A DNA stretch of 10,906 nucleotides, taken from positions 1 to 10,906 of the forward strand of contig JALVVO010000148.1 in NCBI GenBank assembly GCA_027023345.1. The letters are read 5' to 3'. The notes beneath the pieces are model-generated. The model was not told where the DNA came from, searched no databases, and saw nothing but the letters and a program-made list of their open reading frames with translations. Origin of the DNA: Thermaceae bacterium. GTDB taxonomy: Bacteria; Deinococcota; Deinococci; Deinococcales; Marinithermaceae. A program made the position numbers and the translations under genes. Below are positions 1 to 5,319 of this stretch, one piece after another. Every line of letters starts with the position of its first letter. The stretch's first letter is position 1.

Positions 1-2
1 TG

Positions 3-281
3 GGCCTGGGCGGCTACGGCGCCCCCCTCACCCCCACCCTGGTCCTCGGGGGCCTTTCCGGGCTGGTCTTCGCCCGCGTCCTGCCCTGGCCCCTGGACCC
101 CGCCGCCCTGGCGCTCGCCGGGGCGGTGGCCTGGCTCGCGGGGAGCGCCCGAACGCCGCTCGCGGCGGTGGCCCTCGCCGCCGAGCTCGCCGGCTACCGC
201 GTCCTTCCCATTGCCCTCGTTGCCGCCGCCCTCGGCTACGCGCTCGTTCGCCTGCCCCTCTTCACCGAGCAGGCCGAGTAG
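3..281 (+). CDS. ClC-family chloride channel/antiporter, C-terminal part only
   Basis: This is an open frame running in from the left edge, 92 residues and a TAG stop, so only the C-terminus is present. It is almost wholly hydrophobic and has two segments that fit the end of the ClC membrane domain. The first is a Gly-rich stretch ending in PTLVLGGLSG (residues 11-20 of the fragment), like the GxxxPxLxxGAxxG segment after the chloride-coordinating loop. The second is AWLAGSARTPLAAVALAAELAGYRVLPIAL (about residues 43-72), like the conserved AGxTRxPLTAxxLxxEMTGxYxLxxPL segment of ClC helices N-P. There is no cytoplasmic CBS domain after the last membrane segment, so this is a short form. ClC proteins move chloride or fluoride, often in exchange for protons. 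Which ion this one carries cannot be told from this piece. The family call is by motif memory only. Confidence 0.75.
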   Translation, partial: GLGGYGAPLTPTLVLGGLSGLVFARVLPWPLDPAALALAGAVAWLAGSARTPLAAVALAAELAGYRVLPIALVAAALGYALVRLPLFTEQAE

Positions 282-282
282 C

Positions 283-312
283 TTGCGGGCGGCGTGCCGG
301 GCGGGTCAAAAT
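283..312 (+). promoter_or_regulatory. Possible leaderless promoter of aroH
   Basis: TTGCGG at 283-288 and CAAAAT at 307-312 are separated by 18 bases and match the -35 and -10 consensus at 3 and 4 of 6 positions. The -10 box ends exactly six bases before the aroH ATG, so a transcript would begin at or next to the start codon. No Shine-Dalgarno sequence is visible upstream of that ATG, which fits leaderless translation. The -35 match is weak. Confidence 0.4.
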
Positions 313-318
313 CGCGCC

Positions 319-687
319 ATGGTACGGGGCATCCGCGGCGCCATCACGGTAGACGAGGACACGCCGGAGGCGATCCTCTCGGCGACCCGGGAACTTCTCG
401 AGGCCATCGTCGCCCAGAACGAAATCCAGAGCTACGAGGAGTTCGCCGCCATCATCTTCACCGTCACCGAAGACCTCTCCTCCGCCTTTCCCGCCGAGGC
501 CGCCCGCCAGCTCGGCATGAACCGCGTGCCCCTGCTCTCGGCCCGGGAGGTCCCGGTGCCCGGCAGCCTGCCCCGGGTGATCCGCGTCCTCGCGCTTTGG
601 AACACCGACCGGCCCCAGGACGCGGTCCGCCACGTCTACCTCCGCGAGGCGAGAAGGCTCCGCCCGGACCTGGAGAGCGCCCAGTAG
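319..687 (+). CDS. aroH: Chorismate mutase, AroH type
   Basis: Converts chorismate to prephenate, the first step from chorismate to phenylalanine and tyrosine. The family is a cytosolic trimer with active sites between subunits. The 122-residue product starts MVRGIRGAIT and ends RHVYLREARRLRPDLESAQ. It is close to the Thermus thermophilus AroH I remember and aligns from end to end with the Bacillus subtilis enzyme. Candidate active-site residues by that alignment are Arg6, Phe57, Arg63, Glu77, Arg89 and Tyr107, so it should be active. The Cys at position 75 of the Bacillus enzyme is Ser74 here. The frame stays open upstream into the ClC gene, but the family N-terminus and the -10 box six bases before this ATG fix the start at 319. 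Its stop lies one base before the -35 box of the aspS leader promoter. There is no aromatic-pathway neighbour in the window. Confidence 0.95.
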   Translation: MVRGIRGAITVDEDTPEAILSATRELLEAIVAQNEIQSYEEFAAIIFTVTEDLSSAFPAEAARQLGMNRVPLLSAREVPVPGSLPRVIRVLALWNTDRPQDAVRHVYLREARRLRPDLESAQ

Positions 688-688
688 C

Positions 689-718
689 TTGACACCCCAA
701 ACCCCGGACGCATAAGCT
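689..718 (+). promoter_or_regulatory. Promoter of the aspS leader
   Basis: A perfect -35 box TTGACA (689-694) begins one base after the aroH stop. TAAGCT (713-718) lies 18 bases further on and fits the TANNNT -10 pattern used in Thermus; CATAAG at 711-716 is an alternative -10 with a 16-base spacer. The start of transcription would fall near 725-727, at or just before the ATG of the leader ORF at 728. Transcripts must pass the terminator at 777-807 before reaching aspS. Confidence 0.65.
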
Positions 719-727
719 TGCAGCAAG

Positions 728-757
728 ATGCGAGGGGCCCGCAACAATCGCGCCTGA
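728..757 (+). CDS. Putative attenuator leader peptide MRGARNNRA with tandem Asn codons
   Basis: A nine-codon ORF between the promoter and the aspS terminator encodes MRGARNNRA and stops at TGA 755-757. Codons 6 and 7 are AAC and AAT, two adjacent asparagine codons. AAT is not used in the neighbouring genes: all six Asn codons of aspS and all three of aroH are AAC. The ATG lies at most a few bases from the predicted transcript 5' end, so translation would be leaderless or nearly so. The stop codon is one base before the left arm of the hairpin at 759-780. A ribosome finishing the peptide would therefore cover that arm, while one held at codons 6-7 would leave it largely free. This is the design of an amino-acid attenuator. 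The ORF is too short for coding statistics, so its translation is inferred from layout. Confidence 0.55.
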   Translation: MRGARNNRA

Positions 758-758
758 A

Positions 759-780
759 GGGGGAAGGCACCGCTTCCCCC
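759..780 (+). promoter_or_regulatory. Antiterminator hairpin of the aspS leader
   Basis: GGGGGAAG (759-766) is perfectly complementary to CTTCCCCC (773-780), giving an 8-bp stem with loop GCACCG. The right arm shares bases 777-780 with the left arm of the terminator stem, so the two hairpins cannot both form. No clear upstream strand that would pair with 759-766 (a classical 1:2 hairpin) was found. The simplest model is that the ribosome itself blocks the left arm. Confidence 0.55.
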
Positions 781-807
781 CGGTCGCCCGTGGACCGGGG
801 GTTTTTT
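777..807 (+). terminator. Intrinsic terminator in the aspS leader (attenuator)
   Basis: CCCCCGGTC (777-785) pairs perfectly with GACCGGGGG (793-801) around a 7-base loop and is followed by six T (802-807). It is a textbook Rho-independent terminator with a 9-bp, very GC-rich stem. It lies downstream of the aspS promoter and upstream of its ribosome binding site, so it can attenuate aspS. It can also end read-through transcripts from aroH. Confidence 0.85.
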
Positions 808-814
808 CGGGCCC

Positions 815-822
815 GAGGAGGA
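815..822 (+). promoter_or_regulatory. Shine-Dalgarno site of aspS
   Basis: GAGGAGGA ends five bases before the ATG at 828. It is a strong site, in contrast to the SD-less starts of aroH and the hypothetical gene, and it supports 828 as the start. It lies after the terminator T-run, as expected if aspS is translated only from read-through transcripts. Confidence 0.8.
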
Positions 823-827
823 CGGCG

Positions 828-2092
<1,265 letters not shown>

Positions 2093-2096
<4 letters not shown>

Positions 2097-3550
2097 AGCG
2101 CCCGGGCCGCCCGGAGGACGAAGAGGTAGGCGAGCACGCCACCCGCCCCTCCGAAGCCTAGCGGGAGCAGGCTCGCGATCGCCCCCGCCGGCGGGCCCGC
2201 GACCCCCGCGAAGAGGCGGGCGACGCCGGCGGCAAAAAGCGCCGCCGCCAGCACCGGCAGGAAGCGCCGGGAAAGCTCGCCGAGGTCGAGCCAGGCGCCG
2301 CGGGCGAGGCCCAAAGCGAGCAGGAAGACCCCGAGCCAACCCGCGAGCACGGTGGCGAGGTTGAGCCGGAACATGCCGAAGGGGGCGAGGAGGTAGTAGC
2401 CGAGGGCGTTCAGGAGGAAGAGCACGACGCTCACCCGCACCGCCTCGAAGACCCGCTCCCGCGCGTAGTAGGCCCGGAGCAAGAGGGCATAAAGCCCCCA
2501 GGGAAAGACCGCGAGCGAAAGGGCAAGCAGCGCCTCAGTAGAGAACCGGAAGTTCGCCAGGGTAAACGCCGGCGTCCAGGCGAAGAGCACGGCAACGATC
2601 CAGGGGGCGAGCGCCCAGGCGAGGGCCGAGGCCAGGGCGAGCAAAAGCCCTACCTGAACGAGTGCCCGGGCCAGGAGCTCTCGAAAGGCCCCCACCTCGC
2701 CCTTCGCGGCGTGCTCGGCGAGCCGGGGGAAGACCGCCATCGCCGGGCTCACCGAAAGCAACCCGAGGAGCATCAGGTAGACCATCTCGGCGTTATAAAA
2801 CCCGGTGACCGCCGCCGTGGGGTAGGCGGTGAGCAGGGCGGTGAGGACGACGTTCACCACCTGGCGGGTGGAGGTGGAAAAGAGAAAGGGGAGCATGAGC
2901 GCCCCGGCGCGCCGGACCTCGGGAGCGAATTTGAACTCAATCCCAACCCCCCTCAAAAACGGGAACTGGACCGCCGCCTGGGCAAACCCGCCAGCGACAA
3001 ACGCCACCGCGATCCACGGCGCGGCCTTGGGAAAGGCGAGCATCAAACCCACGGCGGCGAGGTTGAAGGCGACCGGGGCGAAGGCCGGGGCGGAAAAGCG
3101 CTCCTCCGCCTGAAGCAGCGCGGAAAAGAGCGCCGAGATGCTGATCGCGAGCAAAAAGGGCGCGACCACCCGAATGAGCAGGGTAACGAGGCCGAGGTCG
3201 AGCGCGGAGCCGCGCGCCACCAGAAGATCGGCGAAGAAGGGGGCGGATAGCTCGATGAGGCCGAGCACCGCCAGGTTCGCCGCGAGCAAGAAGGCAAAAA
3301 ACCGCCGCACAAAGGCCCGCCGCGCCTCGCCCTCGAGGCCCTTGAGCACCGGGATCAGGGCGTTCGTCACCGCCCCCTCGGCGAGGATCTCGCGGAAGAG
3401 GTTCGGCACCCGGAAGGCGACGTTGAAGGCGTCCTTGGCGAGGTCGGGGTAGAGGTTGTTGAAGACCGCCTGGCGCACCAGGCCAAACGCTCGCGAGAGC
3501 AGGGTGCCCGCCATCATGAGGGCGGCGTTTTTGCGGATCGAGCGGGCCAC
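2093..3550 (-). CDS. murJ: Lipid II flippase MurJ (MviN family)
   Basis: Integral membrane protein of the MOP superfamily that moves lipid II across the cytoplasmic membrane for peptidoglycan synthesis. At 485 residues it is close to the usual family size, and it is hydrophobic throughout with about 14 likely membrane segments. The N-terminus has the family pattern SRAFGLVR (19-26), then FRVPNLFREILAEGAVTNALIPVL (46-69). Arg20, Arg26 and Arg53 line up with the arginines needed in other MurJ proteins. The residue after Arg26 is Gln, where many homologues have Asp. The start is GTG at 3550, chosen because it gives the usual N-terminal arm and lies six bases after a TAAACT box. No Shine-Dalgarno is evident. 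It is 28 bp downstream of the PIN toxin on the same strand and meets aspS tail to tail with a 4-base overlap, leaving no room for a terminator between them. Confidence 0.95.
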
Positions 3551-3556
3551 GGGTAG

Positions 3557-3562
3557 AGTTTA
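3557..3562 (-). promoter_or_regulatory. Possible -10 box for leaderless murJ
   Basis: On the - strand TAAACT is followed by six bases (CTACCC) and the GTG start of murJ. It lies in the 28-bp gap after the PIN gene. No convincing -35 box is seen at the right distance, so murJ may also depend on read-through from the toxin-antitoxin genes. Confidence 0.35.
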
Positions 3563-3578
3563 CCGGCGACGCCCGGAC

Positions 3579-4022
3579 CTAAAGCTTGCGAAGATCGAAA
3601 TCGGGCTCGAGCGGGTTGAGGAAGCGAACGCCCTCGAGCACTGAACCCGGTGTGAAGTCTTCTGAAAGGATCGCCGGGATTCCGCGAAGACGGGCTAGCG
3701 CCCAAAGCTGGGCGTCAAAGTACGCGAGCCGATAGCGCTCGACCCCGCGAAGCGCCTCGACCACCACTGGGTAAAAAAGCGAAAACACTGGAAACGCTTG
3801 GGAAAGAAGCTCCACTTGCTCCCGCACCTTCGCTGGAGGCAGCGGTGGACGAAGCTTGCGGAGGGCGACGCTCGCGAACTCGCCGAGCACCTGTGCCGAA
3901 AGTGCCGCGTTCCCCTTTCGAGCAAGCACGCGAAGCACCGCCCCTGCCCTTTCGCGTTTTCTAGGGTCGCGGACGTCAAAAGGATAAAGCAACAGGTCGG
4001 TATCGATCAGGTAGCGAATCAA
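3579..4022 (-). CDS. PIN-domain ribonuclease, probable VapC-like toxin
   Basis: This 147-residue protein looks like a PIN-domain metal-dependent RNase, probably the toxin of a VapBC-type pair. The N-terminal strand is YLIDTDLLLYPFD (4-16), with Asp7 as the first metal ligand. The usual third residue of the DxN pattern is Asp9 rather than Asn. The other acidic residues expected of the fold are Glu48 (in QVLGEFASV), Asp103 (in YFDAQLWALA) and Asp122 (in LSEDF), so the active site appears intact. The start is TTG at 4022, which shares bases with the antitoxin stop in a TTGA overlap, suggesting translational coupling. Base composition is lower in GC than the neighbours (57% by hand count at 3781-3840 and 52% at 3961-4020, against 70% at 1021-1080 in aspS), suggesting a separate origin. 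The RNA target is unknown. Confidence 0.85.
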   Translation of the reverse strand: MIRYLIDTDLLLYPFDVRDPRKRERAGAVLRVLARKGNAALSAQVLGEFASVALRKLRPPLPPAKVREQVELLSQAFPVFSLFYPVVVEALRGVERYRLAYFDAQLWALARLRGIPAILSEDFTPGSVLEGVRFLNPLEPDFDLRKL

Positions 4023-4288
4023 GAGCCGAAGCGTCCCTCTTCCCGGTAAACGTCCTCGCGGCGAAACCGCCAGTCCTCGGGATAGCGGTGGTGCTTTCGC
4101 ACCTCCTCGGCGGCGCGCAAAAACCGTTGCACCGCTTCCTCGGCGCTCAAGCGATCCTCCTCGCCCGACGCCAGGAAGCGATCCAGCGCCCGGCGCACGA
4201 GTTCGGCTTCGCTTACGCCGAGATCACGGGCCTTTTGCTTTAAGAGCTCGTCCTGATCCTCCCGCAGGTAGAGCTGTTTGCGGACCAC
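4019..4288 (-). CDS. Ribbon-helix-helix (CopG/VapB-like) antitoxin
   Basis: A short protein with an N-terminal ribbon-helix-helix DNA-binding pattern. There is a beta-strand with alternating residues (VRKQLYLRED), then two helices around DELLKQKARDLG and VSEAELVRRALDRFLAS. The C-terminal half is highly charged and ends near WRFRREDVYREEGRFGS, the sort of tail that VapB-type antitoxins wrap around their PIN partner. Its stop overlaps the toxin start. RHH antitoxins normally repress their own promoter, and a tandem 9-bp repeat lies just upstream. I choose GTG at 4288 (89 residues) because it puts the conserved strand at the N-terminus and lies six bases after a TATACT box. The frame also allows GTG at 4315 or ATG at 4312, 4306 or 4303. 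Those would add up to nine residues (MMYMMYTHD) that are largely encoded by the repeat. Confidence 0.8.
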   Translation of the reverse strand: MVRKQLYLREDQDELLKQKARDLGVSEAELVRRALDRFLASGEEDRLSAEEAVQRFLRAAEEVRKHHRYPEDWRFRREDVYREEGRFGS

Positions 4289-4294
4289 GTCATG

Positions 4295-4300
4295 AGTATA
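4295..4300 (-). promoter_or_regulatory. Possible -10 box of the toxin-antitoxin operon
   Basis: On the - strand TATACT is followed by six bases (CATGAC) and GTG at 4288, the same spacing as at aroH, murJ and the lipoprotein gene. It matches TATAAT at five of six positions. No good -35 box was found. The box overlaps the proximal copy of the tandem repeat at 4297-4314, as expected for an autoregulated promoter. Confidence 0.4.
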
Positions 4301-4314
4301 CATCATATACATCA
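4297..4314. repeat. Tandem 9-bp repeat, likely operator of the antitoxin
   Basis: TATACATCA occurs twice in perfect tandem (4297-4305 and 4306-4314), an AT-rich island in GC-rich DNA. It lies between the divergent antitoxin and hypothetical genes and overlaps the predicted -10 box of the toxin-antitoxin operon. RHH repressors bind short sites as cooperating dimers on tandem or inverted repeats, so this is a natural site for autorepression. If the antitoxin starts upstream of 4288, the repeat would instead be partly coding. Confidence 0.5.
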
Positions 4315-4326
4315 CTTCCCGCGGTT

Positions 4327-4332
4327 TATGGT
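4327..4332 (+). promoter_or_regulatory. Possible -10 box of the hypothetical gene at 4339
   Basis: TATGGT fits TANNNT and ends six bases before the ATG at 4339, suggesting a leaderless transcript. No Shine-Dalgarno or clear -35 box is visible. The divergent intergenic DNA is only 50 bp (4289-4338), so RNA polymerase or antitoxin bound at 4295-4314 could affect both genes. Confidence 0.4.
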
Positions 4333-4338
4333 AGAACC

Positions 4339-4743
4339 ATGGCCAAGGTCCGGCTTCCAGACACCGCGATACCCGTCTTCCTCCTCGACTCGGTGACCGA
4401 GGGCGGCGAGGAGCAAACCGGCCAGGTCGTGGTCACCGGCTCCCACGGCGGGGTCTCGGCGGCCCGCTACGCGCTCCGGTACCGCCCCCTCCTCGTCGTC
4501 TTCAACGACGCCGGGATCGGCAAGGACGAGGCCGGGGTGGCGGGGCTAAGCGTCCTCGAAAAAGCCGGCCTCGCCGCCGTGGCAGTAGCCCACACCTCGG
4601 CCCGGATCGGCGAAGCCCAGGACACCTGGGAAAGCGGCGTGATCAGCCGGGCGAACACCCCGGCCCGGGCGCTTGGGCTGGAGCCCGGGCTTTCGGTGCA
4701 GAAAGCGGTCGGGTGCTTAGCGCAAGGGCTCGGCGCCCTTTAG
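4339..4743 (+). CDS. Conserved hypothetical protein, 134 residues
   Basis: I cannot assign a function. The protein looks soluble, with no signal peptide or membrane segment. It has alternating hydrophobic strands and Gly-rich turns suggestive of a small alpha/beta enzyme-like fold. Segments that look conserved from memory of similar unnamed bacterial proteins are VVTGSHGG (31-38), VFNDAGIGKDEAG (54-66), AHTSARIGE (84-92) and GVISRAN (100-106). The polar residues in these turns (Ser35, His36, Asp57, Lys62, Asp63, His85, Ser87, Arg89) could form a site. The ATG at 4339 is the only start that keeps the strand pattern and it follows a -10 box by six bases. The gene diverges from the toxin-antitoxin pair. 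Its last 27 bases overlap the end of the convergent lipoprotein gene. The family resemblance is recalled, not searched. Confidence 0.8.
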   Translation: MAKVRLPDTAIPVFLLDSVTEGGEEQTGQVVVTGSHGGVSAARYALRYRPLLVVFNDAGIGKDEAGVAGLSVLEKAGLAAVAVAHTSARIGEAQDTWESGVISRANTPARALGLEPGLSVQKAVGCLAQGLGAL

Positions 4744-5277
4744 GAGGAGCACGGCGTCGTTGTAATCCGCGTCCACCCACTCCTCGATGAAGACGAGGAC
4801 GCCGACCCGCTCGCCGAGCGGGGTGAGGGCTTCATAGGCCCGCATGCCCCGGGGCTCCTCGTTCAGCCCGTCGAGCGAGTAGATGCGCTCGCGCTCCCCG
4901 CCGAAGACGTGGACCAGGACGAAGGGGCCGCCGGGCTCGAAGGTGCCGGCGATCGGGGGGAAGAGGCAGCCGTCCAAGGAACCGGGGTAGTGGACGAGGA
5001 GGGTTTGGCGGGAGAGATTCCCTTCGAGGGCGTACCCCTCCTCCACCCCCACCGCCGCCGACTCGCCGCCAAGAAGCGCGAGGCTGACGGGGCCACTAGG
5101 GGCGAAGACCTGGTGGGGGAGCTCGGTCCCTTTGCGGTAGCCGCAGTAGAAGGTGGGGCCGAAGGTATCGAAGTCGGGGAGGGCCACCTCCTCGACCACT
5201 TCCTGCACCCTCGGCGCGCAAGCGCCGAGCAACCCGAGCAGCGCCAGGAAGACCGCGGTGCGAATGTATCGTTTCAT
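4717..5277 (-). CDS. Predicted lipoprotein of unknown function
   Basis: The N-terminus is a lipoprotein signal: basic MKRYIR, a hydrophobic stretch, and the lipobox LGAC with Cys20 as the lipidation site. The mature part is about 167 residues, soluble and beta-rich, with two further cysteines (Cys45 and Cys104) that could form a disulfide outside the cytoplasm. Near the C-terminus is VDADYNDAVLLL (168-179), which resembles the DxDYNDxV motif seen at the end of DUF4114-type extracellular domains. That is a motif resemblance only. The ATG at 5277 is chosen because it gives an intact signal peptide and lies six bases after a TAGGGT box. Just upstream is a pair of 11-bp-spaced repeats like a PhoB-family site, so the gene may respond to a two-component system. 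It follows sbcC by 42 bp on the same strand but probably has its own promoter. Confidence 0.88.
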   Translation of the reverse strand: MKRYIRTAVFLALLGLLGACAPRVQEVVEEVALPDFDTFGPTFYCGYRKGTELPHQVFAPSGPVSLALLGGESAAVGVEEGYALEGNLSRQTLLVHYPGSLDGCLFPPIAGTFEPGGPFVLVHVFGGERERIYSLDGLNEEPRGMRAYEALTPLGERVGVLVFIEEWVDADYNDAVLLLKGAEPLR

Positions 5278-5283
5278 ACATTA

Positions 5284-5289
5284 ACCCTA
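5284..5289 (-). promoter_or_regulatory. -10 box of the lipoprotein gene
   Basis: On the - strand TAGGGT fits the Thermus TANNNT -10 pattern. It is followed by six bases (TAATGT) and the ATG at 5277, again a leaderless layout. No TTGACA-like -35 box is at the right distance. That place is taken by the CTTAACCA repeats, as in activator-dependent promoters. Confidence 0.5.
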
Positions 5290-5298
5290 GGACGGCCG

Positions 5299-5317
5299 TG
5301 GTTAAGGGCTGGTTAAG
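5299..5317 (-). promoter_or_regulatory. Pho-box-like direct repeat, putative response-regulator site
   Basis: Read on the - strand, CTTAACCA (5317-5310), GCC and CTTAACCA (5306-5299) form an exact direct repeat with an 11-bp period, one helical turn. The second copy ends 9 bp upstream of the -10 box. PhoB/OmpR-family regulators bind 11-bp direct repeats placed where the -35 box would be. The unit also matches the cyanobacterial Pho-box form PyTTAAPyPy(T/A) with 3-bp spacers. The repeat lies wholly in the gap between the sbcC stop and the lipoprotein gene. The regulator is not in the window. Confidence 0.5.
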
Positions 5318-5319
5318 CC

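Noticed and set aside
211..318. Upstream start for aroH at 211
   Set aside because: It would overlap the ClC gene and add 36 Ser/Pro-rich residues not found in AroH. The ATG at 319 matches the family start and follows a -10 box by six bases.
759..785. T-box riboswitch in the aspS leader (the bases GGCACCGC resemble the end of the T-box motif)
   Set aside because: The conserved U of the UGGN bulge is an A here, and the predicted transcript has only about 30 bases before this point, far too few for the specifier stem. The leader ORF with Asn codons explains the layout better.
808..815. CGGGCCCG palindrome just after the terminator T-run
   Set aside because: It is only an 8-bp self-complementary sequence without loop bases, and is easily chance in DNA of this composition. 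It is not called as an operator.
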